Assembly: GCA_020091685.1 (NCBI GenBank)
Contig: CM034603.1
Coordinates: 9,158,683-9,222,682 of the forward strand
Reading direction: 5' to 3'
Length of the DNA stretch: 64,000 nt
Origin: Lutjanus erythropterus
Lineage: Eukaryota; Chordata; Actinopteri; Lutjaniformes; Lutjanidae
The notes under the pieces were generated by a model. The model had not been told where the DNA came from. It did not search any database and worked only from the letters and a program-made list of their open reading frames with translations. Shown in pieces: positions 23,126 through 35,259 of the stretch. The number at the start of each line of letters is the position of its first letter. Positions within the stretch are counted from its first letter, which is position 1. The position numbers and the translations under genes were made by a program.

Positions 23126-23383
23126 TTTTTTAAGTTTGCTCACTACATATTCAAGCTGCTCTAACTTAATTCTTTCTGTTGTTGAATAATGGCAGAAATG
23201 TTTGTTCAAAACCAAGATATTATTGAGTTAAGACAGCTTTCTTTGTTTTAAGTTTGACCAACTTCATAAATTAAGTTATCAACTCATTAAAATGTGTACA
23301 TGTAACAAACTTCATTTTGTAAGCTGAAAAAGCTCTTGATTTTAAGCTATAATTACTAACCCCATGAATCATTTCTTAGAGTG

Positions 23384-24110
23384 CAGGTCCCCCAGCAACA
23401 TCTGTCAAACATCTCAAATACTTGGTTTCCTTTTTAACATAGACAAGCCTAATACAGAAGATGGCAAAGGCATGTCCCGGCCTACTCTGCCTCTGATTGG
23501 TTTACTCTGATATTGTTCACATTTCTCTATCCAATCACACTCCTCATGCTGAAACCTACTTGCAACCTACATAGACTTAAAATAGAACTTGACAGGGCAT
23601 TGCTGCTCAGCCTTGTTGCCAATGTTTATCCAGTGGTCACTCGCGGTTTTGCGGCAAAAAATTCCCCACCATCACCCATAGGCCACTGTCACGGCTTCGT
23701 CATCCTGGAGAAAAAAATGCATGCAGGAAACAGGAAAGGAGAACTTTGACAGAGGTGCCAAGCTTTCTCAACTGTTATTGGAGCACAGAGTATAAAGGGG
23801 GCAAGACTTAACAAGCGGTCAGTTCAGATCAAGTTTTAACACATTGGACTTTTTGAGCATAACCTGACACTAACAATTCTCAGACATCTGAAACAGACAG
23901 CGCTTTTTTGCAAGTGGATACTACTGACAAAGGTCGGGAGCCACAGGTTTAACGTTTAACAATGTACTGTCTTGTGTTTTATAAACTTGTCGGCTTGTTT
24001 TTTGTGTAAAATCTTAACCAGGAAAGTAACCAGTAAGTCCAACAAATGTACCGGAGTAAAAAGTGAAATATCTCAAAGTACAGTACCATGTAGTAGAAAT
24101 ATTGAAGTAT
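23384..24110. other. Intergenic DNA, no gene seen
   Basis: Contains a segment at 23770-23840 (AACTGTTATTGGAGCACAGA) that recurs in diverged form at 38622-38690, so it is probably an old dispersed repeat. No exon seen. Confidence 0.4.
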
Positions 24111-24118
24111 AGTACAAG

Positions 24119-24848
24119 CAGGGGTGGAAGTAACTAATTACAAATAAGTAGCTTGTACTTTTATGAGTAGATTTTTAAGTCTGTCCTTTTACTTGTGCTT
24201 AAGTATTTATTACACTATGTTACTTTTAAAATCATAATTGAGTACTGAGTACAATTTGAATTAACATTCAAACTTTCATCTGCTTTTTTGTGTCCAATCA
24301 GGTGATCTGATTGTAAGTGAGCGAATGTGACACATAACATAATGAAAAATAACACACCACAGCGGCACAGGTTTGAAATAAGAATGCCGCTGGTTACTGA
24401 TTAATCATTAATTGCAAAGAATTTAATCAATTAAAAATGTATTAAAAAGTAATTAAGCAAATGGCAGTGATGTCTGGTGGAATCATTTGTTGAATCGGGA
24501 AACTTAAAATGAAAAGAAAAAGAAAAAAATATGTATGATTAATTGATTGATGGCGTTTTCAATGTTCAGTTAAGGAAAAATACACAAAATGTGCACCCCT
24601 GGTTTGGGAGTAATTTAGAGTGAAGATTTGGAGAAACAGAAACTCCTTTGACTGAATGTTGCTACTGAGGATACATTTAACATCAGTGATTTAAAAGTAA
24701 CTGATACTCTGAGAACTGACAAGAAAACTTTGCACTTTTACTCAAGTATTTTTTACCATTTGTACTTTTATGTGTAATTGAGTAATATTTTAGTAATGTA
24801 ATGGTACTTGTCGTTGAGTACAGATTTTCAGTACTCTCTTCACCACTG
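24119..24848. mobile_element. 730-base hAT-type MITE
   Basis: The left end is CAGGGGTGGAAGTAACTAAT and the right end inverted is CAGTGGTGAAGAGAGTACTG. The flanks carry AGTACAAG (24111-24118) and AGTATAAG (24849-24856), an 8-base duplication with one change. Internal TACTTTTACTCAAGTA motifs match a very common fish MITE family. No transposase. Confidence 0.8.
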
Positions 24849-24856
24849 AGTATAAG

Positions 24857-26090
24857 TATGACCTTGCTCAAAATACTGTGTTTGAATGAAAGTACTCTGT
24901 TACAAAACAACCCAGCTATCCCACATTTTCACACAGCCACTGTAGGGTTTGACTCCCATCTATTTTTGGGGCTTCCCAGGAGCATAAAATTTTAGCTGAC
25001 CTTCACAGCAATGACTCTGCTTGAGAAAAGCGAATCCACAGCAGCCAGTTGCTAAATGAGCCTGCATACAGATTAAGAGGGAGTGTGAAACAGCTGGCTA
25101 CACAGGGACAGCTTGACTGTCTGCATGCGCCGCTCTCCACCAGAGGCTACACGCTCTGCTTTGTCAGGGTCCCTGCTGTTACAAGACTTTATTTTGTCTG
25201 ATTCCACTCTTTACTGCATTGGCGCCGCAAGAAAAAAAAAAAAGATAGCGAGCCAGTGACTTATTGGAAGTAACGTGGAAGATCACTTTTAAGACCGGAG
25301 AGTGGATAACAGCATGAGCTGAACTCTCAGGCTTTCTATTTCATGGCTCCACTGATCTGTTAATGTCACACACCAAAAAGCTGAAAAGAGTATTGATTGG
25401 ACATGATGCCTAAAGGGCTTCACTGTCCTTCTCCCGACAACTTTGAGGTCTTAGATGTCTCATAACGGGCAGAATTTGACATCATGCCAGAACGGGAGGA
25501 CGGGTGAGACCCTCACTTGAATAATTCTCAGTCATGATGCTCGCATCAAGTTTTGAACCATTTACTGTAGCGACAAGTTAGAGTTTGGTGGTGTGGCCCT
25601 GCTACTGAAATGCTCCAGACACGAATCTAAGAAGGCTTGACACAGACTGTCCCTGAGCGCGCAGACCCTCAGGCACAACTTTAGATACAAAGCATCTGAA
25701 AGAACACAAATCCATAGAGAAAAATGTCCGGAAATCACACACATCTAAATGCTAATGCAGGAGGAGGCTGGGGAAGTGAAGGGAATACAGTATAAAGATG
25801 TGAAGTAGCACCAAGGATCAGTGCTGAACATTAGACTTACAAAAGTTCTGTGGTAATTAGATAGTAGGTCGTGGTGATATATGATTGGACCTTATATAAC
25901 CTCTGATATTAAAGCAATTGTACATGAAAATTTCCCAAAAAGAAATCCTGGGTCATGGCCTGTATACTGGCCTTTTTTTTAAAGCTTTCAACCACATCTC
26001 AAGGTCTTCATGAACTGATGTTTCCAACTTGTCAGAGAGATAGTTCTTAAAAATCATGTAAAGGGAAAAACACATTATAGATTAAGGAAA
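24857..26090. other. Intergenic DNA, no gene seen
   Basis: Unique sequence of ordinary composition with no splice-bordered frame and no recognisable repeat borders. Confidence 0.45.
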
Positions 26091-26094
26091 AAAT

Positions 26095-26345
26095 CACTCT
26101 CCCGCCTCCAAGTGGTCCAGCAGCGAGGCTTCTTACTGGCTTCCTGGCTTCCCTCCTTTGGCTTCCTGTATGTCTCTGAGAATTGATTTTAAGATTTTAC
26201 TGATCACTGGGTCTGGCCTCTAACTGCGTAGCTGAAATGTTAACCTCTTATGAATCAATGCTCAGCCTGAGATCGTCTGGCTGGGCCCTCCTGGCTGTTC
26301 CAAAGTCGAAGCCTAACTCTAAAGGCGGCCGCGGTTTCTCCATCT
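26095..26345 (+). mobile_element. L2-type LINE, C-terminal ORF fragment
   Basis: The plus strand encodes, in broken frames, HWLPV.LRIDFKILL and then SLRSSGWALLAVPKSKPNSK-GGRGFS, the conserved segment just before the end of the L2/CR1 reverse-transcriptase ORF. Stops and a missing final block show it is dead. An L2-like 3' tail ending in a TTA microsatellite lies at 27089-27180, beyond another LINE fragment. Confidence 0.65.
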
Positions 26346-26564
26346 TCTATTTTATTAATTCTTATTGTCATGTTTTTCCTGTTTTTCCTGTGCTTATCTA
26401 TTTTACTGTTTTGTATTGTCTTACTATGTTTTAGAGTCTTTTGCTTGTGTCTTAGCCTTGTCTTATTTAGCTTTATTTTAGTGTTCCTGTCTGGCCTAAC
26501 TCTGTTGGCCTTCTGTTGTTGAATGTGGCTTCTCATACCTTTGGCTGGACCAGAGGTGTGATAA

Positions 26565-27088
26565 TATTACCTGGCTGAAGTTTACCATTGAGCAGAGGTT
26601 AAAAGATAAGTCCCTTCAGAAGTGGCATAATGAACTCCAGAGTATGTCATCATGTGATTTATATTGTGAAATCTACTGTGTGAAAACAGAAGGTACTCCC
26701 GGGCTATTTGCAATTTCCGTGTTTCCAGTAGCAGAATCCCAAAGATAACAGGAAGATATAACGGACTGGAAAGGAATAAAAGATTTTGTACTTTATGTAA
26801 TGATAAATTGTTGGGGGATGAATATCAAGTTTTGTTTCAATGTAAAAATTCCATCCATCCGTCTATGTTTAAAACTGCAGACACGTAAAACTAGAGTAGT
26901 AGGTAAATCAGGTGCCTTTCTAAGCAATGTCCTGCCTTTATTTAAATGACCTAGTGTGTCATATTGATCTATTCCTGTTGTTTACCACTGTGTTTTTGCT
27001 CTATTTTATGTTTGTACTACATACCATGTTGTATTGTCTAGAGTAATGAAATAAACTTAAACTTGAAACTAGAAAACTTGAAACTAAA
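26565..27088 (+). mobile_element. L1/Tx1-like LINE 3' end, probably nested in the L2
   Basis: The fragment reads QRLKDKSLQKWHNELQ early and, in another frame, ERNKRFCTLCNDKLLGDEYQ, the zinc-knuckle tail of L1/Tx1-type reverse transcriptases. It is followed by a TTTGTATT-rich 3' UTR and an AATAAACTTAAACTTGAAAC tail with a degenerate ACTTGAAACT repeat. Frameshifts make it inactive. Position between the L2 ORF remnant and an L2-like tail suggests insertion into the L2. Confidence 0.6.
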
Positions 27089-27144
27089 CTTGAAACTTGT
27101 TATTTTGCCTCATTGTAAAGTTTTCAAAGGTGCTATGTAAATAA

Positions 27145-27145
27145 A

Positions 27146-27180
<35 letters not shown>
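27145..27180. repeat. (TTA)n microsatellite at LINE tail
   Basis: About 12 TTA units directly after AGGTGCTATGTAAATAAAG, the usual terminus of fish L2 elements. Confidence 0.9.
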
Positions 27181-27181
<1 letters not shown>

Positions 27182-28308
27182 CATGTTAGAAAATAGTTGC
27201 TGAAAATGTGAAAAGACTGAGTACTATGTGGCACTGAATTGTGGACTGTTGCTTGCATTTTCTGTGTTCAGGCTTTTTTTTGGACAGACCTGAAACATGG
27301 CTCAGTGATGCGTTGGAGCCATGGTCCCCCAACACTATGTAAGCCCCATGAACTGAATCACGAACAACACTGACACACACTGTTGGAACTGAAGTGAGCT
27401 GAAGTGAACTGCTCGGCTGATTTGGACTGAGAGGGTTGCTGAAGGTCCGTTCGTAGCTGATCATTAGGGGGCTGAGGTCGTTTGTGTTCGTGTGACTTAT
27501 ATAGTGTCGGCCATTTTTAGCTCTGCCCCAAAAATCCTGGACACAAAAGTCATGAACAACAGCTTACCAATTTAACTCCAAAATACAGTATTACATAGTT
27601 CTCAGTCTTTCTTTCTTTCTTTTTATATACATATATATTTTAGGGGAGGCTTTTATGCCTTTAATTTCAGACCAAAAGATAACGAATAGCTCAGCCTACT
27701 TTGAGGGAAGTAGAGGTATCGAAAGCAAGTAGAGTTAAGCCCATAATGGAAAGGAAACACAACTTTACCCGTAACTACACTGTTGACAGTCACATTTGTA
27801 ACAGGCAGTCCGATGGGGAACACTTGAAACCACTCCGGTGTTGCCAAATTGGCACCTTTGTCACTAGATGTGACAACTTTTAAGGTCCCTTTTTGCAACA
27901 TTTTTTTCCAAAAAGGGAGCCCGGTGACAAATCCATTGATTTTTGGACAAATATTTGCTGCTTTCCCTTGAAGAGAGTCAATAACAGAGCTCAGTAAATC
28001 TGCACTCCTCCTGTCTGTATCCAGAGAAAAGGAAAACACACAGCAGCCACGTGAAAACAACGGCATGAGTGAAAACTGCAAATGATCTCACCAAAGGGTT
28101 TCCTTCACTGTCCAGGAAAACTGCACATGCTTAGTGTTGCCTTTAATGTCAGTATTGGTTGAAATATTCTACTCTACAAGCCGTTCAGGATTCAGAAGTT
28201 TACTTTATATAGTATATAGTCAGCAACATAATCCAAGTTTCACAATATTGAAGTAATGTAACTTTATTTCAGTTACTTTTTGATTTTTTTAGGGCTAATA
28301 TCATGTTT
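27181..28308. other. Intergenic DNA, no gene seen
   Basis: Contains CTTT-rich low complexity (27606-27625). The 142-codon minus frame at 27653-28081 has no splice signals or recognisable domain and was not called. The part 28190-28280 resembles a dispersed repeat also seen near 47960-48030. Confidence 0.4.
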
Positions 28309-28769
28309 TTAGGGTTGCAGCTAACAATTGTTTTCATCATTGATTAATCGGTTGATCATTTTCTCAGTTAATCAATCAGTTGTTTGGTTATTTTGTATTA
28401 AAAAGTGACTCAAAATGATTAATCAATTGATTAATTGTCACCATCACAATCTTGTTGAAAAGTCTTGACTGTAACAATTATTTTCACCATTGATTAATTA
28501 GTCTTTCTGAATTATTTGTTTTGTCCATAAAATGGTGAAAAGAAAATGGTGAAAAATGTTGATGAAAGTCCAAGATGATGCAGACAAATGTCTTGTTTTG
28601 TCCTCAACTCAAAGACATTCAGTTTACTGTCACAGAGAGTGAAGAGACCAGAAAATATTCATAGTTAAGACGCTGAAATCACAGACTTTGGCCATTTTTT
28701 AATATATAAAAAAATGATTAACTGATTAAAATAGATCAAAATACATTAATTTAATAGTTGCAGTTCTAA
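28309..28769. mobile_element. hAT-type MITE with TTAG..GCAGCTAAC termini
   Basis: Left end TTAGGGTTGCAGCTAACAAT, right end inverted TTAGAACTGCAACTATTAA. The interior GATTAATCGGTTGATCATTT, GACAAATGTCTTGTTTTGTC and TCACAGAGAGTGAAGAGACC are typical of a very abundant fish repeat. The left portion is partly duplicated inside the copy (28390-28505). Confidence 0.75.
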
Positions 28770-30469
28770 GTGTTTTATGTTTGTTGTTATTGGTTTGTGT
28801 AACTGTTCCTCCCTTTGTTATGCAGAGTTATTGATTGATTTATTGATTTAGTGCAGTTTTCACCAGAGGCCATGATAATGAATTGACAACTGTGTGTGCA
28901 CTGTGCATGGTAGTATATCGTTCTTTATTTTACAATTATAATCCTACTAATAATCCCACTTTTTGCTAAAACTATCTGTAATCTGATTACATCTTTTTGT
29001 TTATTTGTAACTGTAATGGAATATAGTTACCTTTTTTATATCCAGATTACATAATCCACAGGTTACATGTAATCCGTTACTCCCCAAATCTGAAGCCAAG
29101 TGATCTGAAATCCAAACAGCTAACAGAATAAGGCAGCCGTACATGTCGTTTTGTGTTTAGAAGAACTTGGGTATAAAAATATGTATTTGTCTCCGATTTT
29201 TATCTGTTTCACCAAAAAGGTTATCTGATCATTTCTGTCCATCTGTGTTTGTTTTCTTTGTCTGTGATCAACATATTTTGAAAGCTAATGGACAAACTGG
29301 CATGAAATGTGTTGTGTACATTCACACTCCCACCAGAAATCATCACCATCAGGCTGCACTTTGGCTACTCTTATATAACCAACATGTTAGTACAGTGCTG
29401 ACTGTGAAAGTAACTGCGAGGGCTATTAGGTTTTAGTGGAGGTCTGCACTCTGTTGACTGTGGTTTTGTCTGGTAACTTTAACAACAATGGCCTACTGTC
29501 TGGTTGTGATATAAACTTTACCGAGTCATTCCTATCGAGTCGAGACCCTGGAAAAAAAAAATCAGAGGCGTTCAGCAGCAAGGTTTGAGTCAGAGCAAAT
29601 AATGATTTCTGGTCCTTGGCAGAAAGGAGGAGGAAATTGAGGTTCTTGGAAAATATGTGGTAAAAAGTGAATAGAGTGGTTGTAATGACTTAGAAAGTCC
29701 ATAAATGTATTCAAGCATCAGGTTTAATATGTGCATAGCTTGCATTAGCTGAGGGTGAGAGTTTAAGAGTGGCATGGTTAAGTACACTCCATTTAAATTA
29801 ACAGCATAGCTCAAGTGGAAGAGTGCGTAAATGTTTATGCATTTAAGGACAGAACTCATGGGTGTGTGATCAGTGGTTGTTGCAGTGGATGATTGCATGT
29901 CTACCTTACAGTGGTTTATTACAGCAGCTGCTGTATTAAAAAGTCTCTCTCAGTCTGCACATATCGTCCTTGTCTTTCAGCTCAAGTTTTATCTATTTTA
30001 ACAGTCCTGCTTACGAACATTCAGATATTTGTGAGTAGCAGCAGATTGCAGTATAACAGGTTGTGGTTCTAAAAATTAAATCACATCTGCATAACAATCT
30101 GCATGACATTAATCAAAGACTGTTACCATGGAGTCAATAACACTGTGTGTTCACCTGAATGACTTGTTTAACAAGGATGAATACTATACAAATTTACGCT
30201 ATTATGACTGCATCTGCCTTTGTTCTCATCCTTCACTGCAAACAGACACTTCTAATTGCACTTTATGATATTTCTCATGGTTAATAGAAAAAACATTAAC
30301 GCCCCCGACAACAAATATGTTTGGCAGGATGACAAAAAAATTTTTTTTTAGTGAAAAATGTGAATAGCACAAGAGATCAGTATTTTATGTTACCCTTAAG
30401 CAAAACATTTTTTAAATACATATTGAATATTTTCTTTTATTTTATATTTTTTTAAAAAGTGACACCCTT
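28770..30469. other. Intergenic DNA, no gene seen
   Basis: 28970-29090 ends CATGTAATCCGTTACTCCCC, the terminus of a common fish repeat also visible near 60946. The rest is unique AT-rich DNA. The 102-codon minus frame at 29590-29898 has no supporting signals. Confidence 0.4.
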
Positions 30470-30958
30470 TAATATTTGGTTGGACCACTTTTAGCTTTGA
30501 TTACGACACACATTCACCTTAGCATCATTTCAATAAGCTTATATGCAATGTCACAACATTTATTTCTGTCCAGAGTTGCATTAATTTTTCACCAAGATCT
30601 TGTATTGATGATGGGAGAGTTGGACCACTGAGTAAAGTCTTCTCCAGCACATCCCAAAGATGCTCAATGGGGTTCAGGTCTGGACTCTGTGGTGTCCGGT
30701 CCATGTGTGAAACATGATGCCTTGTGCTCCCTGAAACACTCTTTCACAATTTGAGCTCAATGAATCCTGACATTTTGATCTTGGAATATGCCCGTGTCAT
30801 CAGGGAAGAAAAAAATCCATTGATGTAAAAACCTGCTGATTCAGTATATTCAGGTAGTGAGCTGACCTCATTTTTTGGGCTCATAATGTTGCTGAACCTC
30901 GACCTGAGCAACTGAAGCAACCCCAGATCAACGTTTTTTTTGCTTCTGAATTGGGGCA
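30470..30958 (-). pseudogene. Tc1-like transposase, 3' fragment, degraded
   Basis: The minus strand encodes the C-terminal half of a Tc1-family DDE transposase in broken frames. FFLPDDTGIFQDQNVRIH corresponds to the block holding the second catalytic Asp, and TPQSPDLNPIEHLWDVLEK is the diagnostic Tc1 motif with the third acidic residue. They are followed by LPSSIQDLGEKLMQ. Stops and small indels occur throughout and the DNA-binding half is missing. Directly to the right a hAT-type terminus (AGTTTGAGAACCACTG, ending 30984) shows that another element abuts it. Confidence 0.85.
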
Positions 30959-31239
30959 TGCCATAAAAAGTTTGAGAACCACTGGCCTACACAAAGGTAA
31001 AGGTCAACTTTATTGTGACATATACAGTTTTACACTGTACAACATACAGTGAGATTCAGTCTCTGCATTTAACTCATTTAGAATTATGTGCAGTGGGAAT
31101 CTTTTCTTTTAAATTTTGCCAGTGGCAAGTCTTGAGTCTCCCTAGGCTATGAATGCTAAATCCAAAAAAGAAAAGTTAATAGCTGTGGCTCCAGACAGAC
31201 TGTTACCTCTGCCAGACTGGAGGAGATCATGCAATCGGT

Positions 31240-31258
31240 TGTGTGTGTGTGTGTGTGT
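31240..31258. repeat. (GT)n microsatellite
   Basis: Short uninterrupted GT run. Confidence 0.9.
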
Positions 31259-31499
31259 ACATTTATGACTGTATGCTCAAGACATCTCGTGGTTCTGGTG
31301 ACTAACAATTTTTGACAAATTCTACTGAATGCAACCCAAATTACCATGATATTAAGTTATTTATTCATTTAAATCTAATAATTTAATTAACCTACTTACT
31401 TAGTTACTTCTTTACACCTAGCTGAATAAACCTCTTGGATGAGAGGTGAAATGTCTCCAAGAAACTCACACTACTTTTATACACACGTTTTTCTTTTCC

Positions 31500-31695
31500 A
31501 CAGAAATTTTATAGGCCTGTCAAATTCAAGTCACAGGCTAAATCAATTATTGTTCTTTTCGTGTGTTTTTTTAATTCATATTATATCACATAGAAAGGCT
31601 ACATCAAATCATTCGAGGGGACATACATGGGGGGGTCCACAGTACATTATATATAAGGGGTCCCTGGCTAAGAAAAAAAAAACTGAGAACCTCTG
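31500..31695. mobile_element. hAT fragment, relative of the 17424 element
   Basis: Right terminus ACTGAGAACCTCTG at 31695. The subterminal GGGGTCCCTGGCTAAGAAAA and AGGCTACATCAAATCATTC blocks match 18395-18480. The left end was not found. Confidence 0.6.
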
Positions 31696-32154
31696 GTATA
31701 TATTAAGACACACAGACATGCTGTACATAATCATACACTCCATGTATGTAAACCCATTCAGTAGTAGTAATATCTTTGCATTTGTATTGTTGTACTGTTT
31801 ACAACACTTGAGTTGGAATAGATTTTTATTTTTATTTTGCTGCTTTTGTTGATTTTTATTCAGTACACCTTTTTTTCACATACTTGTGTACATACTTATC
31901 TTTTCTTGGCCTTCATTTGTTCAGTTTTGTTATCCTTGTTCTGAGCTGTATGTCTATTCATGTCTAAGTACACTAGGGACAATGAAAAAAAAACCTTGTG
32001 TATGCGTACACATACCTGGCCAATAAAGCTGAGTCTAATTCTGATTAATATTAGATCATAGCTGGATACACTCATAATCTATAAGTAGTGAAAAGCAGTA
32101 TTCGTTCAGTTCTTAAAAATCAGTAATCAGTGAGGAGCCTAGTCAGCCATACCT
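31696..32154. other. Intergenic DNA, no gene seen
   Basis: A LINE-tail-like segment (TTTTTATTTTGCTGC to CCAATAAAGCTGAGTCTAAT) lies around 31820-32040. No gene. Confidence 0.35.
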
Positions 32155-32275
32155 GCAGCTCCTCATTTATTCACTCATTAATTTTCTTTGCCCATCTGTT
32201 CCTTCTCTAGGGCAGTGGGACTGGAGCCCATCCCAGCATGCACTGGGTGGGAAGCATGACTGGACCAGTTATAAA
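32155..32275. mobile_element. RTE-type LINE 3' tail fragment
   Basis: ATTCACTCATTAATTTTCTT, GGAGCCCATCCCAGCATGCA and TGGGTGGGAAGCATGACTGG correspond to the tail family at 13330-13455, more diverged. Confidence 0.5.
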
Positions 32276-33299
32276 ATGAGTAAAACTCGAAACAGATTAA
32301 CGTAAGAGAAATTGGGAATATGCTGTAGTTCTGTGTATTTGAACTCGCTCCTGGTAACAAACACGTCCCTCATTGCATCATCAGGCAGAACATAATGTGA
32401 TGCTGTTAGAACTGAATGATGCATAGTTAATGCGGTTTGATTCTCCGTGGATCTGGATCAGCATTCTGAAGATAAAAATCAACCAGCACAGCGATGAAAA
32501 CTTAATTTGGTATGTAAAAGCCAAATCAAAACAATTTACTCTATTCCACTCAATAAAAAAAGCACCAGCGTGTCTCTTGATAACAGAACACTTCAGATCT
32601 AAAGTGAGGCTCTCACACAAAGGTTTACATTCGCAACTGTTATTCGGTTATGACATGAAGATCTGACAACATTGTGAATTATCTGCCTTTTAAAGTAGAC
32701 ATACTCAAGTACCTCAGAATTGTATTTGAGTAGTACAGTACTTCAGTAACAGTACTTAATTACCTTCCTTTTTTCAGCCTTACTGTTCCTGTACATAGAC
32801 TGTGTTCTGTAGTCCTTTTTTTTTTTCAAATCATCAGAATCCATATACAAAATGAGGGAGTCTGAAGCACACCACCTGAATAATTATGAACTATTTAAGT
32901 GGTTGATTATATTCAGTGGTTAATTATAATCAGTAACTCAATGATTGCCCTTAAAATGTTTTCTAAAGTGATTAATTACGTTCACATTTGAATTATGCAA
33001 TTGTATAATTATATAATTATGTACATTTATAAAACTTTGATTAGGTGTGCAAATGAATCATTATATTTCATTAATTTGCCTCTAAAACATGACTGAATTA
33101 ATTTTTCATGGATATGACAACAATCTATGTATAAAATACATATAAACATAAGGTTTTTAAATTCTTTTAAAAAAATCCTTTTGCTAATCTGCTTTGTTGT
33201 CATGTTCAATGTCACAATTAATTTGTCTTCTACTTTAACACTTGTAATTTGAGAAATTTGTTAAGATAAATCCCTTTATTTTAAAGACATACCACCAGC
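32276..33299. other. AT-rich intergenic DNA, no gene seen
   Basis: Around 32697-32765 a TACTCAAGTACCTCAGAATT stretch resembles a fragment of the hAT MITE family at 24119. No coding signals. Confidence 0.4.
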
Positions 33300-33590
33300 A
33301 TATCACGAAAGACTAAATGGACAATCAGAGCTTGTGTTCCAGCACTGGGGAATGATTTCACATAAAATTAGAGGGAGGCGTCTTTGAATTAATGCCACAA
33401 TGATCTTTGTCCGCAGGGTGGCAGAAAAGCTCTTGGGTGTCATATATGAAAATGGAAAGTGATGTTTTGTGATCTTGTGAGAAATCCCAGTGGCAGCATG
33501 TTTGTGGTGAACATAAGTGGGCCAAGCACAGAACCCTGAGGAACCCCACAATACAGCCAAGAGGTGAAAGGTCAGTGACCATGTTACAGA
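33300..33590 (-). pseudogene. L2/CR1-type reverse-transcriptase fragment
   Basis: On the minus strand GVPQGSVLGPLMFT is the conserved RT block before the catalytic YADD. It is followed by LPLGF and a decayed IYDTQELF where YADDTQLY is expected, so the catalytic Asp pair is lost. The fragment is about 95 codons with stops. Confidence 0.75.
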
Positions 33591-35259
33591 AACTCCCTAA
33601 CTTGCGAATCTTATCTTAACTGGATCTGATATATATATATATATATGTATACATAAAAGCCATTACAGATGAACAGCTCCTGAGTCAATGTTCTTATCTT
33701 AGCGAATGATAGGAAAAAGGTATTACACAGTAGTAGCTTGCTAATTAGATAATAGTAATATTTGCCAACAGTAGCTAACAATAATCTTCACAAAAAAAAA
33801 AAAATAGCTAACAGTAATGTAGGTTATGAGTAGCTCACAGTCTGTATCTCAGCCTACTCTCTTTCTTATGTCTCCCAGTGTAAATTTGCCAGAAGCAACA
33901 TGTTTGGATTTCTCTGATCAGAATTGGAGTTGTGCTTTCAAGTTCCTGCCCATACACCAACATATTCAGTTGCAAGCAGCACTCAGTGTTCAATCATGAC
34001 GTTAAACCTGCTTTTTATGGCATCAAATAACCAACAAAACTAAACAAAACTAAACAAACATCAGCCTGATAGAAACTACCCGACATGACAGAAACCATGT
34101 TAGAGAAAAAATTATTTGGCGTGTACTCTGATGATTAATTTTGGCCCATGACCTATCTATTAAAATGGAAGAGGCAGGATTTATGACCTACATTGCAACC
34201 AGCCACCAGGGGGCAATCAAGATGTCATTTCTCATTCCAGCCATTTCTTTACATGTCAGTGTAAAAAAACAAAACAAAAAACCAAAAAAAACCCAAACAT
34301 AAAAGGTAATAATCAATGTTGGATTGAGTATTTAGGATTTCCTAACCTGAGATAAGAGAGTATGAAGTAAGATAAGATAGGATTCCTAAAGTTAGTTAGG
34401 ATTTGCTTCTGTAATACCAATTTGGGAAAAATCTCATTATTCCTATCTTACCCAACAACAGAAAGTTCTGTAGCTGCAAAATCCTCCACTGTGACAGACT
34501 GCTCACCAACAAGTCTTCGTCAGACATATGGGAAGGAGAGGTGCTAAGTGTGCTGCAGAAACACCTCGTCTGCAGGTGGGTGAGGTAGTTAACAATGTCA
34601 TTCAAGTGCAGCTTTCAACCATCAGCCATATTTAGAATATGTGACTTCATCATGAATGACAATGTGCTGTCTGTGTAGCTAAACTGATGACTAAAGTAGC
34701 CTGTGCTTCTTAACCATGCTGTTTTCATGCTGTCATATTATTTCACTGACAAAATACCATATGGTTCTGTCAAGATGTGATTTACAATGTTGTAGGGGCA
34801 TTAGGAACAAAACTGTAATTAAGTCTAACTGTAATGCTGTTTTTATTGGCTAAATTGTAAATGCATTGCATATTTAAATTAAGGCTTCATCACAATCTTC
34901 ATCAATTCCTCCCTGTTGAATTCCATCCAACAATATGTATAGAATGAAATATATTAAATAAATGTAAATATCAATGATATTTGCATTCTTTCCCAGTGTA
35001 ATTTATATGATTAATGAATGCCAGATGCCCATCCAAGAAGTTTCCTCTGACTATGGGATGGGACTGAACCATACAGTTCAATAATATTCATTTCCTCACA
35101 CACTGTCTATCCAACATCAGTATTGGGGCCCAAAATTGATAAGGTATTCATCAGGTAACAGACATGCAACACCAATGCGCATTCCAATTAAATCTGATCC
35201 CAATTCACAGTGCCATGATTATTACTTGTAAACACTAGAAAGGAGTGTAGACTGATTAA
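33591..35259. other. Intergenic DNA, no gene seen
   Basis: Includes an AT run (33632-33646) and an AAC-rich stretch (34262-34305). CAGCCACCAGGGGGCAATCA (34200-34219) is a phrase I recognise from fish repeats. No gene. Confidence 0.4.

Larger units (their letters stand above)
21312..23383. mobile_element. 2.07 kb element with CACTCTAA termini (EnSpm/CACTA-like) carrying spliced exons
   Basis: The left end is CACTCTAAAAAATAATACC and the right end read inverted is CACTCTAAGAAATGATTC. Both are followed by CTCAACTT/GTTAGTAATT subterminal AT-rich DNA typical of fish CACTA-type MITEs, which start CACTNTAAAAA. No transposase domain was recognised. The interior contains GC-rich, gene-like sequence on the minus strand (22069-22575) with at least three splice donors, and another exon-like block ending at a donor at 23020. 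The flanks give no clean 3-base target duplication, so the class is tentative. Confidence 0.6.

Noticed and set aside
23770-23840. Similarity to 38622-38690 considered as a segmental duplication
   Set aside because: Only about 70 bases match loosely and the flanks differ, so an old dispersed repeat is more likely.
27653-28081. 142-codon minus frame
   Set aside because: No splice signals, no domain and ordinary AT-rich composition.
31439-31852. 137-codon plus frame
   Set aside because: It overlaps a hAT fragment and AT-rich tail sequence; composition and stops in relatives of the repeat argue against coding.
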